A DNA stretch of 64,000 bases from Camellia lanceoleosa (taxonomy: Eukaryota; Streptophyta; Magnoliopsida; Ericales; Theaceae): contig CM045763.1 of NCBI GenBank assembly GCA_025200525.1, forward strand, positions 151,100,246-151,164,245, in the 5' to 3' direction. Positions 23,564 to 35,585 of the stretch are shown here, piece after piece. The position numbers were made by a program, and so were the translations under genes. Position 1 is the stretch's first letter. Each line of letters opens with the position of its first letter. The notes beneath the pieces are model-generated. The model was given only the letters and a program-made list of their open reading frames with translations. It was not told where the DNA came from and ran no database searches.

Positions 23564-24752
23564 CTAAAAATCTCCAAAGTTGGGTTCATCTTCTTTTGGT
23601 GCCTGTGACTCCCCAGCTAAAACTGCAAACTCGTTTTCATCCTGGTCAGGATTTTTATGATCTTGGCTGCTAGTAATAAATTTCATGGAGGCATCATCAC
23701 TTGACAGTGTTTGAAGAAATTGTTCCTTCATAAAATCCATACTTTTGACTATTAATTCTGTTTCTAACAGATTCGATATTTTTGTCTTAATTCTGTTTGG
23801 ATTTGTAAAAAAGGATTATTAGTAATTGGTTGGTTGGGAATGGTTTTTGGAACCGCATCCCAACAAGCTTGGGAATGAGCCTTGATTTTCTGGACAGGTT
23901 CTAGTAAAGTAGGGTTCATGCCCTTATCCCACCTTCTCACAAAGAAAACTCGCTTGAGACGTGGGATCTTATTCTGATAATCCAAATCCATGGAATACCA
24001 AAATGAATTGTGAAATTGACTAAGGATTTTGTAATAGAAATATCCTTATTTACTAGTAAATGGGAATATGCAGCATGCCATTCATTATAGGCCTCCCTGA
24101 TTGGTATTGGTAAAACTTCCAACTATAACCGAAATTTATCCCACCAAACGAGGAACCAAGAAGGGACATCGTTTTTAAGGACATCAGGGCAAATACGGAT
24201 AAACCATGAATGGTTATTAATGGGATTCTGGTAGTAAAATGTTTGAGTAAACGCATTGATATAGTCCCAATAACTATACCGGGTTTCTCTATTGCGGATG
24301 TCAAGTTGACGAGTAGTATGCGGATGAATGGCCCATATGGTAATGGACATAATGCATCTAATAGTAATTTTACTATACTAGATAGGACTGGCAGTTTTGG
24401 AAGGATCATGCAAAGTATACTTGATCTCAACAGCAGCAGTAGTCTCAACAAGTATCTATTCGTAAACGTATCGGTATTGGTCAAAATGAGGGGGAAATTG
24501 CTGCATAGTAAGATATCTACGCTTGATTTCTCATGGATCTGACATCCATTGTTCATCTGCTGGTTCAATGTAGAGGATTGTTTCCTCAGTAATGCTATTA
24601 GTGGTATACTATTCTTCAGGCTTAAGGAGAATATCCTTAACCGTTTGACTGTATTCACCTTTATTGTTAGAGGCTTTGAGCCTTCAAAATTCTGTTTGGT
24701 AGGGATTGGATCCCCGACCACATCCTTTGTGGCCCCGGCCTCTGCTGGTCAT
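23564..24752 (-). pseudogene. Pararetrovirus third ORF, copy A, function unknown
   Basis: It begins with ATG at 24752-24750, overlapping the RNase H ORF stop by one base, and ends at a TAG at 23566-23564. The length is about 396 codons with a net frameshift. The start is Gly/Arg-rich (RGRGHKG). The middle is rich in Trp and aromatic residues (HSWFIRIC, EAYNEWHAAYSHL, IPWIWI). The end is acidic, before a final NFGDF. The position after RNase H resembles the second ORF reported for florendoviruses. No catalytic motif is recognised. Several stops and frameshifts are present. Confidence 0.6.
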
Positions 24753-27057
24753 TAGTTTGTTAGGCCCTGTAAGTATTCACGGGTGAGAAAATCTAGTAAG
24801 GAATTCTGTTCACCTTTAATATATTCAATAACAAAGTCAAATACTGATAAAATACTTTGCCATGTAACAAGTATTTGTTTAGACACTAAATTTAAAACAT
24901 ATTTTTTTAAAAATTTGTTTAGTTGCAGAACAATCAACTCGAATAAGAAAATGTTGATTAAGAAGATCATCCTGGAATTTGATCACACATTTGACAATGG
25001 CTAAACATTTTTGTTTAATAGTTGGATAATTTAAAGCAGGTCCTTTCCAACTACCAGATGTAAAACGTAAAAGTTCTTCTGTTGAGGTAGTAGGATTGAA
25101 TTGTTTTAAAATCCCACCATAGCCCTGATTGGATGCATTAGTTTCGACAATCTTTTTCCATACTGGATTAGGAAGATGAAGGCAAGGAAGTTGTTTAACT
25201 TTAGCCTTAATTTTCTGTATGGCGTGGGTATGTTCCTCAGTCCAAAGAGGAGGATTTTTCTGTAATTTGGTATGAAGGATGGATGCATCCTAGAATAACT
25301 GATGATAGTAGTCACGAATATAATTTAAACTACCAAGAAATCTCTGTAATTGAGTTTTATCTTTGATTTCATCAGGAAATGTAGATGCAAACTTGATACT
25401 GCGATAAATGGGTATAATACTTCCATTATGAATGTTATGACCCAAAAATCGTACTGTTGTCTGAAAAAGTTTCATTTTTGGGACAAAAATAAACCATTTC
25501 TGATAATAATATGCTTAAAGATATTATGATGTTTAATATGCTAATCAATAGAGGATGAGAAAATAAGAACATCATCTATATAACAGATAGCAAATTCTGT
25601 ATAAGGAGTAAAAATGTCGTTCATGATATGTTGAAATTCTGAAGAAGCATTTTTTAAACCAAAAGGCATAACGTTCCATTCAAAATGCCCAAAATGTACG
25701 GTAAAAGTAGTTTTACATCGATCCTGTTTTGCAATTTGGACTTGCCAATACACTAATTTAAAATCAAATTTAGAAAAAATTACACCATTCTGGAATCGAT
25801 CTAAAAGACTTTTTTATTCGGAATCGGATATCTGATCCATTTCAAAACTTCATTAAGAGGTTTATAATTGATCACCAATCTTTGCACATCTCTTTCTATT
25901 TTTGCATTTTTATTAACATAAAATGCTATACAACTCCAAAGTGAGTGACTAGTTTTGATTAGTTTATTCTTGAGGAGAGAATTAATTTATGTTTTACAAA
26001 GTTCAAGATAGTCTTTTTTCATTTGACTAGGTCTAGCTTTGGTTGGGATGAATTTTTCATTAAAATCGGGTTCATAGGGAAGAGAAACAATGTGTCTTTT
26101 TCTTTCCCAAAAAGCATTCGAAAGATCACTACAAATTTTTGTTTGAAATTCTTTTTCAATAAGCCTAATTTTATTTTGTAAAGATGGGTGTTGTAACCAT
26201 TGTTCAATTGTAAGGAAATGAATTTTGGTTTGAAGAAAATTAATTTGTTTTTCTTAAAAAATAAGAAGATTGCGAATGTGTTCCAGCTCTTTAGTGTAGG
26301 GTTCTGTTGTAAACTCAAAAAATAATGGGTTGATTACTGACAGTTGTATGTATGCCTATAGAATCAATTTTAGAAATTGGCATGAGCATACATAAAAAGG
26401 CTGTCCCCAAAATAATAGGTTGGGGCATATTTCTGATAAAGACAAAAGATGTAGATAAACAAATGCCCTGATTACAGATAAGAGCTTCAGGTATTTTGTA
26501 CTTGATATGCATAGAGTTACCACTAGCACTAGTAAGTGACTGGGTAGTTTTCTGGAAATATCTGGTTGGGATTAAACCTTCCTGTATACAATTCACGTCA
26601 GCATTACTATTAACAAGGGCAACTGCATCTTTGATAATAAAATCAGGTTGAATAACAAAAGTAATATGAATATACCATTTCTGAAATGTAACCTGATTAA
26701 CTAGCATTAAATACTGGTTATCTTTCTTATTGGAAGTTTAAGGAGCAATATCTGTACTTTTTTGTTTTGTAGTTTTAAGCTGACGTATATCGGCTTGTAT
26801 AACTTAATTGGCAGTCTGAAGATACCTAATTTCTATTTTTAAGACATTAATTTCCATTTTTAAGTCTTGAATGGTGACAGGTTGTTCAATAGCAGGTGAA
26901 GACTGTATTCTATTCAAAACATTTTTCATACTGTAAGATTCTATAGGAATCAAAGAAGGTTCGGTACTAGCTTTCTACTGTTGATCACAAATTTCTAAAA
27001 ATTTGAGTTTCATTTCGAGATCCTTAATTTGCTCAGCAAGATCTAGCATGGATTTTT
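24752..27057 (-). pseudogene. Pararetrovirus copy A: protease, reverse transcriptase, RNase H
   Basis: Read right to left. A linker with coiled-coil character (about 27057-26760) is followed by retropepsin with VNSNADVNCIQEG at about 26620. There the DSGAD of copy B has changed by G-to-A transitions, so the active site is lost. RT carries MPFGLKNASSEFQHIMND and YIDDVLIFS (about 25660-25560). Connection and RNase H continue to 24752, ending DFLTREYLQGL then TAA. The frame is broken at several points. Zinc finger and coat protein are absent: the copy begins inside the linker, at an inversion junction with 27062. Confidence 0.85.
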
Positions 27058-27061
27058 TATC

Positions 27062-27321
27062 CAAGTTAAAACAGAAAATTAATGCAATGTCTTTAAATCC
27101 TCTTATAACTCAACAATTATTACAGACATTATCAGAAGAAGAATCCGACACTAGCTCTGAGTTAGATGGACTTGCTGAGCTCTACTCTCCACTTACCTCT
27201 AGTGATGAGCTAGAAACACCATAACCTCATTGTTTTTGCTCTACAAATCTGAATCAGATTTCTAAAATAAATTATTGAAAATCTATTGTTGAATTGAATG
27301 GTTTCGATCTTGGAGGTCCTA
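27062..27321 (+). pseudogene. Pararetrovirus fragment, duplicated linker downstream of the zinc finger
   Basis: It is a close copy of 28937-29197 on the same strand, starting CCAAGTTAAAACAG. It includes an acidic segment with EEESDTSSE. It faces copy A head to head: at 27057-27062 the viral sequence flips strand. A TAA at about 27222 ends the frame. The join is a rearrangement point and not a natural genome position. Confidence 0.75.
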
Positions 27322-28197
27322 GTTTTCCTTTATTCAACTTTCAAATAGAGTGTTAAGGTATCAGTTGTTTCTTGAATCAACTTCTATTTTTATTTTTATT
27401 TACATGTGTTTTCCTAATAAATAAAAAGGTCAAAAGAATAAATTTTACCCAAACACTCACTAATTTAGAGAGTAAGTACAGTAAAAATGAATGATGAGTT
27501 TTACAAAAATAAATTAAAAAATAGTCATGTTTAGTTTGATTTTTAATTTTTTTTTTTGAAATTGTTTTGAAAAAATGAAAATTAATTTGACAAAAATAAA
27601 TATTAAAACAATAATTTTTAATTTTTTTACCTAATTATAATTATAATTTTTAAATTTTTTTTCTTCAAAAAACAGATTTGAAATTGTTTTCCTTTATTCA
27701 ACTTTCATTTTTATTCAACTTCTAAATAGAGCGTTAAGGTATCAGTGATTTCTTGAATCAACTTGCGTTTTTATTCAACTTCCATTTTTATTTTTATTTA
27801 CACGTGTTTTCCTAATAAATAAAAAGTCAAAAGAATAAATTTTACCCAAACACTCACTAATTTAGAGAGTAAGTGTAGTAAAAATGAACGTTGAGTTTTA
27901 CAAAAATAAATTAAAAAATTGTCATGTTTATTTTGATTTTTAATTTTTTTTTTTTTTTTTTTTTTTTGATGTTGTTTTGATAAAATGAAAATTAATTTGA
28001 TAAAAATTAATATTAAAAAATAATTTTTAATTTTTTTACACTCAAAAATAAATTTTTTTTAACCTAATTATAATTATAATTTTTAAATTTTTTTCTTCAG
28101 AAAATAGATTTGAAATTGTTTTCCTTTATTCAACTTTCATTTTTATTCAACTTCCAAATGGAGCGTTAAGGTATCTGTGGTTTCCTGAATCAACTTG
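27322..28197. repeat. AT-rich filler between viral fragments, tandemly repeated
   Basis: There are two full copies and one partial copy of a 370-430 bp unit. Markers are TTTTCCTTTATTCAACTTTC (27323, 27689, 28120), GCGTTAAGGTATCAGTG and ACCCAAACACTCACTAATTT. Long T and A runs lie inside. It is non-viral and non-coding as far as can be seen. It separates the viral linker fragment from the start of the main plus-strand copy. Confidence 0.75.
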
Positions 28198-28888
28198 CGC
28201 TCAACAGAATGAAGTGTTGAATGCCATCAAAACTGAAACAGACCCTATTAGTAATACTGCTGCTCAACGAGAGGATGCAATTCATACTTTAGTCCAGACA
28301 ATTCTATATCATTTCATTGGGAGTGGTACAGTTAATGATGACCGTAGCCGTGAATTATTTCAGAACCTTAGATTCCCATCTTTAACCCATTTTCGATGGT
28401 ACAAAGATGTGTTTTTATTAAAAGTTATGCAGAGACCTGATGCTAACAGTAGCCATTGGAAAGCCAAATTTATTGATGGCCTTCCTAATCTTTTTGTAGA
28501 AAAAGTTCGAAAAAAACTTCGAGATCGCCATGATCACATGTCCATTCCTTATGACTAGTACACCTATGGCCAACTCATATGCCTCATCATAGAAGAAGGT
28601 CTTTCTTTGTGCATTCTTTGTGCAATGACCTTAAACTTCAATACTAGATGAAAAAACAAAATCTTACTGGCAAGAAAGAATTAGGTGAATTTTGTGATCA
28701 GTTTGCCTATGACACTAAGATCCAATATCCTTCAAAACCCAGAAAATCTTATCATAAAAAGCCTTCCAACCAATATCGTAAATACTATAAAAAAATCCAA
28801 AAATGTTCCTTCAACATCTCACCAGAAAATTTTTCTCCTCAAACCAGGAAATCCACAGTTAAAATAGGAACTTCTAAAAAAAGATATT
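28198..28888 (+). pseudogene. Pararetrovirus copy B, C-terminal coat protein part
   Basis: It begins abruptly inside the coat protein at CTCAACAGAATGAAGTG, which recurs at 37811. The coat core has HFRWYKDVFLLKVMQRPD and HWKAKFIDGLP. A TAG at 28556-28558 interrupts it. An 11-bp duplication (TTCTTTGTGCA) near 28612 and an A-run frameshift near 28880 follow. The tail before the zinc finger is Lys-rich. Caulimovirid coat proteins have this order of core, basic tail and CCHC finger. Confidence 0.75.
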
Positions 28889-30164
28889 AAATGTTATAAG
28901 TGTGGAACAACTGGCCATTATGCTAATCGTTGTAGATCCAAGTTAAAACAGAAAATTAATGCAATGTCTTTAGATCCTCTTATAACTCAACAGTTATTAC
29001 AAACATTATCAGAAGAAGAATCCGACACTAGCTCTGAGTCAGATGGACTTGTTGAGCTCTACTCTCCACTTACCTCTAGTGATGAGCTAGAAACTACAGA
29101 ACCTCATTGTTCTTGCGCTAGAAATATGAATCAAATTTCTGAAATAAATTATTGGAAATCTATTGTTGAATTGAATGGTTTGGATCTTGAAGGTCCTACT
29201 CTTCATGTTTTAACTGATGATCAGAAATCCATGCTAGATCTTGCTGATCAAATTAAGGATCCCAAAATGAAACTCAAATTTTTAGAAATTTGTTATCAAT
29301 GGCAGAAAGCTAGTACTGAACCTCTGTTGATTCCTATAGAATCTTACAGTATGAAAGATGTTTTGAATAGAATTCAGTCTTCACTTGCTATTGAAAAACC
29401 TATCACCATTCAAGACTTCAAAATGGAAATTAATGTCTTAAAGACAAAAATTAGGCATCTTCAGACTGCCAATCAAGTTATACAAGCCAATATACATCAG
29501 CTTAAAACTGCAAAACAAAAAAGTACAGATATTGCTCCTGAAACTTCTGATAAGAAAGATAACCAGTATTTAATGATAGTTAATCAAGTTACATTTCAGA
29601 AATGGTATATTCGAAGTACTTTTGTTATTCAACTTGATTTTATTATCAAAGATGCAGTTGCCCTTGTTGATAGTGGTGCTGACGTGAATTGTATACAGGA
29701 AGGTTTAATCCCAACTAGATATTTCTAGAAAACTACCCAGTCTCTTACTAGTGCTAGTGGTAACTCTATGCATATCAAGTACAAAATACTTGAAGCTCTT
29801 ACCTGTAAGGACATTTGTTTATCTACATCTTTTGTCCTTATCAGAAATATGCCCCAACCTACTATTTTAAGGACACCTTTTTCATGTATGCTCATGCCAA
29901 TTTCTGAAATTGATTCTATGGGCATAAATACAACTGTCAGTAATCAACCCATTATTTTTGAGTTTATAACAAAACCCTACACTAAAGAGCTGGAACACAT
30001 TCGTGATCTTGTTATTTTTAAAGAAAAAAAATTAATTTTCTTCAAACCGAAATTCATTTCCTTACAACTGAACAACAGTTACAACACCCATCTTTACAAA
30101 ATAAAATCAAGCTTATTGAAAAAGAATTTCAAACAAAAATTTGTGCTGATCTTCCGAATGCTTT
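28889..30164 (+). pseudogene. Pararetrovirus copy B: zinc finger, linker, aspartic protease
   Basis: A CCHC knuckle (CYKCGTTGHYANRC) begins at 28892. The same frame runs on through an acidic linker and a predicted coiled coil to the retropepsin. The active site LVDSGADVNCIQEG starts near 29660 and the catalytic Asp codon is at 29669. A TAG at 29726 interrupts the protease; the same codon is CAG in copy A. The remainder to 30164 is frame-shifted. In the family the protease processes the coat-polymerase polyprotein. Confidence 0.85.
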
Positions 30165-31485
30165 TTGGGAAAGAAAAAACACATTGTTTCTCTTCCCTAT
30201 GAACCCGATTTTGATGAAAAATTCATCCCAACCAAAGCTAGACCTAGTCAAATGAAAAAAGACTATCTTGAACTTTGTAAAATAGAAATTAATTCTCTCC
30301 TCCAGAAAAAACTAATCAGAACTAGTCACTCAACTTGGAGTTGTACAACATTTTATATTAATAAAAATGCAAAAATAGAAAGAGGTGTGCCAAGATTGGT
30401 AATCAATTATAAACCTCTTAATGAAGTTTTGAAATGGATCAGATATCCGATTCCGAATAAAAAAGATCTTTTAGATCGATTGCAGAATGCTGTAATTTTT
30501 TCTAAATTTGATTTTAAATCAAGGTATTGGCAAGTACAAATTGCAGAACAGGATTGATATAAAACCGCTTTTACCGTACATTTTGGGCATTTCGAATGGA
30601 ACGTTATGCCTTTTGGTTTGAAAAATGCTCCTTTAGAATTTCAACATATCATGAACGACATTTTTACTCCTTATACAGAATTTGCTATCTGTTATATAGA
30701 TGATGTTCTTATTTTCTCATCCTCTATTGATCAGCATATTAAATATCTTAATATCTTTAAGCATGTTATTATCAGAAATGGTTTAGTTATTTCTGCACCA
30801 AAAATGAAACTTTTTCTGCACCAAAAATGAAACTTTTTCCAACAACAGTACGATTTTTGGGTCATAACATTCATAATGGAAGTATTATACCCGTTAACCG
30901 CAATATCAAGTTTGCATCTAAATTTCCTGATGAAATCAAAGATAAAACTCAATTATAGAGATTTCTTGGTAGTTTAAATTATATTCGTGACTACTATCAT
31001 CAGTTATCCCAGGATGCATCCATCCTTTATACCAGATTACAGAAAAATCCTCCTCTTTGGACTGAGGAACATACCCATGCCGTACAGAAAATTAAGGCTA
31101 AAGTTAAACAACTTCCTTGCCTTCATCTTCCTAATCCAATATGGAAAAAGATTGTCGAAACTGATGCATCCAATCAGGGCTATAGTGGGATTTTAAAACA
31201 ATTCAATCCTACTACCTCAACAGAAGAACTTTTACATTTTACATCTAGTAGTTGGAGCAGACCTACTTTAAATTATCCAACTATTAAACAGGAATGTTTA
31301 GCCATTGTCAAATGTGTGCTTAGATTCCAGGATGATCTTCTTAATCAACATTTTCTTATTCGAGTTAATTGTTCTACAACTAAACAAATTTTTTTAAAAA
31401 AAATGTTTTAAATTTAGCGTCTAAACAGATATTTGCTACATGGTAAAGTATTTTATCAGTATTTGATTTTGATATTGAATATATT
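30165..31485 (+). pseudogene. Pararetrovirus copy B: reverse transcriptase and RNase H
   Basis: RT fingers and palm contain LVINYKPLNEVLKWIRYPIP and FSKFDFKSRYWQVQIAEQD, then a TGA at 30555 (CGA in copy A). MPFGLKNAPLEFQHIMND and the active site YIDDVLIFSSS follow, with YIDD near 30693. A 23-bp tandem duplication at about 30792-30837 shifts the frame. A TAG at 30956 is CAG in copy A. RNase H starts near 31155 with ETDASNQGYSG and has no proper end: about 70 bp, including the normal stop, are deleted at about 31485. It cannot be active. Confidence 0.85.
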
Positions 31486-31571
31486 AAAGGCCGGGGTCGC
31501 AGAGGCCGTGGTCGGGGATCCAATCCCTACCAAACAGAATTTCCAAGGCTCCAAGCCTCTAACAGTAAAGG

Positions 31572-34289
31572 TGTCACGATCCCATTTCCACCCCTAGTAG
31601 AATGGTGTCGTGATGGCCAGTAATCCGAGATTACCAAAGGTCAACTTACAAAAATTCACACACAATTAGAGTATATATATGAGGCTTACATGTGCGGAAG
31701 CAAATTTGAATCTAAATAGTCCATAAGAGCTATACATAGATCAAATGAAATGACATACATCTTAACATGATTTTATAACTTGAATACAAATAAAATATAG
31801 TACATGTTACATCTTGATCAAAAGGCTTCTCAAGCCAAAAGATACAAAAAGAAATGAGTTACAAACTAAGAAGCATAATCTTCAAGATGATGCAAAACAT
31901 AAATCATAACATCCTAGGTGTCACCGCCTTCTTGCTCGTCACCTACATATATATAAAGGGGAGGGTGAGCTTGGATACTCAGTGAATGATATTAGTAATA
32001 AAGGTTTGAATGAATGATATCTGAGATCTTTATCAAAACAATACATATCATAGCTTGTAACAGAACATGGGATGAATCAAGTTCATCAATCAAATTCTTT
32101 CAAAGCTTCTTGGGATGTTTAATAACATCTACATATTACAAAGGATGACATTCCTAACAAAACAAATGAATAACCGACCCGAATGAAGCACACCCGTTCA
32201 CGACCGTCAGTGGGCGACCTAGAATCGGTTAGACAACCCACCCGGAAAACCGTCAGTGGCAAAACAAGGGAATAATCGACCCGGAATCGATTAGACAAAC
32301 CCACCTGTACAAGATCGTCGGTGGAAAAAGAGATATCTCAAACAAGGGTACTAGTTGCATTATAGTCCTCTAGCACTAAGGACTTTCCAAGAATGTCATC
32401 AAAACAAACATAATACTTGATACAAAAATTCGAGGATAATCATTCATGCTTGATCAAATACTTTTCCAAAACAAAGTAAAGCAAAGCTTTTATCAAAACA
32501 TTATAACATAGCTTTATTAAAAATACCACTCACATAGCTCTTCGAGTGTAGGGATTAAGGCAAGGATCCAAGACCTACAAATACATAATAAAAGTCCACT
32601 GAATGCACTTCAAGAAGACAAGAAAGAATGCTCAAAGATGGTTATGAAATGCACTTTCAAAACAAGCTTTACATGAGGGAAAAGATCCTGGCATTTCTTC
32701 TAAAACCAAGTCAAGACAAAGCAAAACATGTGCTGGGAGTCAAAACACTATTTTTCTTCTTGGAAAAACATGATGGGTACCAACTAGGTCTCGAAATGGA
32801 TGCACAAAGATGATCTAGGCTAAAATGACCTATCTGGGTGAACCCGAGAGGTCTTGGCCGAGGTTTCATACCTCTTGGCTGAGGTGTGGTCATTTAGGCT
32901 TCAGTGTGCAGCTGCCTGCCGAGGTGTTACAAGGTGCCGGCAAGGGTGTACCATGGTCGGCTTAGGTGTGTGGTGGTTAGCCTAGGTGTACATGCAAGTG
33001 ATCATGCAAGGTAGGCCAAGGTGAGATACGATGCTTGGCCTAAGTGTGAGATCTAGGCAAGAGTGGTCTCGGTGACCACACCTAGGGAAAGATGAAGTCT
33101 GGAAATCTGGGTTTCCTCCCTTGAAGAACATGAAGAACGTGAAGATGAAGAACATGAATACTAGATTCATAACTTTTATTCCAAAATCTGAGATTTCATG
33201 ATATGAGTTCAAAAACATGGACCAGGATACCCATACTTGGAGATTTCATGAAAACAAACACAAAAAATATGGGACTTGTTAAAAACTTTCGGATCAAAAC
33301 ATGGTTTTTCTTCAAGAACACAAGAACACCATTTTCTCTTTCTAAAACCAAACTTTAAATCAATGCATGGCTTATGAATCATGGTAGATCATGCAATGCG
33401 ATTAGATCAACATAAAGAACGATAAGAGTAGATCAAGAATCTAACCTCAAAATGCAAATCCAACAGTTCAAACTCTAAGGATCAAGCTTGGAAATCTAGC
33501 TCTCTCTCTAAGAACTTCCTCCTCTTCTTCCTAGAGCTTCTCTCTCTACAAGGCTAGGATATGACAAAATGATATGGGTTTCTCAGCTAGCACCTGACTT
33601 AACCCTCTGCTGGGACATATGGCAACACCGGATTAGATAACCTCAAAAAGGTGCCAGAATGACAAGACAAGAGTATGACAAAGTGTGTATAACAAGTAAG
33701 GTGGCATGGGCACTCTGACAAGGCAATGATCTCGAATTAGGACATAGGCTTCGGAAAGTGAGGTCTCAGTGATCTCGGCCAGGAAGGATAACACTCGGCC
33801 TAGATGTGCCACACCTCAATCTAGGTCATACCAGTCCAGGAACAAGATCACTAGGTGCAAGGATCAAAGATCTAGGACGCCTAGATGATAACATCTCGGC
33901 CTAGATGATACACATCTCGGCCTAGGTGATGCACACCTCGGCCTAGATGATGACATCTCGGCCAATATTCCTAGGTGATGGTAGAGATCAACCGAAGTGG
34001 TTCTAGGATGGTCCTAGATGTGAGAGGTTCAAAGGTGTGACCTAGGCTTGAGACAGCAAGGATAGATGACCTAGGCTTGAGATGACCTAGGCTTAACATG
34101 ACCTAGGCTTGAGACAGCAAGCAAGGAACAAAGCATGCATATAACACTTAGGCAAAACACATAAGCACAAAACAAGAAAGGAACTTTTACTTAGGCAAAA
34201 CAAGTCAAAGTTTACAAATGCAAGCTTAACAAGACAAAATCATGCGAATGCACATGAACATGACTAAGACAAGAATGTGGGTTATTACA
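31572..34289 (-). mobile_element. Solo LTR, 2718 bp, target duplication AAAGG, inside the viral array
   Basis: On the + strand it runs TGTCACGATCCC to GGGTTATTACA. AAAGG occurs at 31567-31571 and again at 34290-34294. The viral sequence is continuous across the insertion when compared with copy A (24650-24700). Arrays inside are CGACCC/CCGTCAGTGGC motifs (32165-32330) and CTCGGCCNAGGTG motifs (32840-33080 and 33770-34100). There is a CACCTACATATATATAAA block near 31940. It is the same family scaffold as the LTRs at 2175, 9876, 40389 and 57140. No protein is encoded. Confidence 0.9.
32840..34105. repeat. CTCGGCCTAGGTG-type motif arrays in the solo LTR
   Basis: Many copies of CTCGGCC(T/G)AG(A/G)TG and CCTAGGCTTGAG occur in two clusters. 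The core CGGCCTAGG or CTAGG is near-palindromic. A similar array in the sister LTR lies at 42180-42390. Confidence 0.7.
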
Positions 34290-35433
34290 AAAGGTGAATC
34301 CAGTCAAACGATTAAGGATATTCTCCTTAAGCTTGAAGAACAGTATACCACTAACAACATTACTGAGGAAACAATCCTCTATATTAAACCAGCAGATGAA
34401 CAATAGATGTTAGATCCATGGGAAATCAAGCGTAGATATCTTACTATGTAGCAATTTCCCCTATCATTTTGACCAGTACCAATATGTTTACGAATAGATA
34501 CTTACTGAGACTACTGCTGCTGTTGAGATCAAGCATACTTTGCATGATCCTTCCAAAAGTAAAATTACTATTAGAAACATTATGCCCATTACCACATGGG
34601 GCATTCATCCTCATACTACTCGTCAACTTGACATCCACAACAGAGAAACCCGGTATAGTTATTGAGACTATATCGATGCGTTTACTCGAACATTTTACTA
34701 CCAGAATCCCATTAATAACCATTCATGGTTTATCCGTATTTGCCTTGGTGTCCTTAAAAATGATGTTCCTTCTTGGTTTCTCGTTTGGCGGGATAACTTT
34801 GGGTTACAGTTGGAAGTTTTACCAGTACCAGTCAGGGAGGCCTATAATGAATGGCATGCTGCATATTCCTATTTACCAGTAAATAAGGATATTTCTATTA
34901 CAAAATCCTTAGTCCATTTCACAATTCGTTTTCGTATTCCATGGATTTGGAAATGGGACTTTCAATGTGATTATTAGAATAAGATCCCACGTCTCAAGCG
35001 AGTTTTCTTTGTGAGATTGTGGGATAAGGGCATTAACCCTACTTTACTAGAAATTGTCTAGAAAATCAAGGCTCATTCCCAAGCCTATTGGGATGCGGTT
35101 CCAAAAACCATTCCCAGCTAACCAGTTACTAATAATCTTTTTTTACAAATCCAAACAGAATTAAGACAGAAACATCCGAATCTGTCAGAAACAGAATTAA
35201 TAGTCAAAAGTATGGATTTTATGAAGGAACAATTTCTTCAAACACTTTCAAGTGATGATAGCTCCATGAAATCTGTTACTAGCAGCCAAGATCATGAAGA
35301 TCCTGACCAGGATGAAAATGAGTTTGCAGTTTTAGCTGGCGAGTCACAGGCACCAGAAAAAGATAAACCCAACTTTGGAGATAAGGGTAGAATGGAGTTA
35401 GGAGAAGTTAGACGTCACCCAAGTCGCGTATAG

Positions 35434-35585
35434 GTTAGTCCACCAGCAGGGATTGCTTATAGGACACTCGTACCTTATAAATCGTTGATAGACATGCTTA
35501 GCTTAGTCCCCTATTTCAAGCACTTAGTTGGTATCAGAGCTGTGTTTATACATATACATAATACATATATGGTTATATACACCAA
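35434..35585 (+). promoter_or_regulatory. Pararetrovirus copy B, distal leader with primer site
   Basis: This is non-coding sequence between the third ORF and the movement protein. The tRNA-Met primer site TGGTATCAGAGC is at 35529-35540 and a short spacer leads to the movement protein ATG at 35586. The TATA-containing upstream part present in copy A is missing because of the deletion at about 35386, so this copy has no recognisable promoter of its own. Confidence 0.7.
35529..35540 (+). other. Viral primer-binding site for tRNA-Met
   Basis: TGGTATCAGAGC is a perfect match to the 12-base complement of the initiator tRNA-Met 3' end, used by Caulimoviridae to start minus-strand DNA. It is preceded by CACTTAGT, the exact sequence at which the other viral copies end (12637 side and 38379). 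Confidence 0.85.

Larger units (their letters stand above)
31486..35433 (+). pseudogene. Pararetrovirus third ORF, copy B, split by a solo LTR
   Basis: It starts in a Gly/Arg-rich run (GRGRRGRGRGSNPYQ) joined to RNase H by a deletion. It is interrupted by the solo LTR at 31572-34289. It resumes at 34295 and is collinear with copy A to about 35385. The C-terminal part is acidic (SSQDHEDPDQDENEF). The natural ending is lost: at 35386 it is fused to the distal leader, giving a chance end at 35433. Function unknown. Confidence 0.65.

Noticed and set aside
27541..28090. T/A runs as promoter or origin
   Set aside because: They are low-complexity repeats within filler DNA, and no defined signal could be supported.
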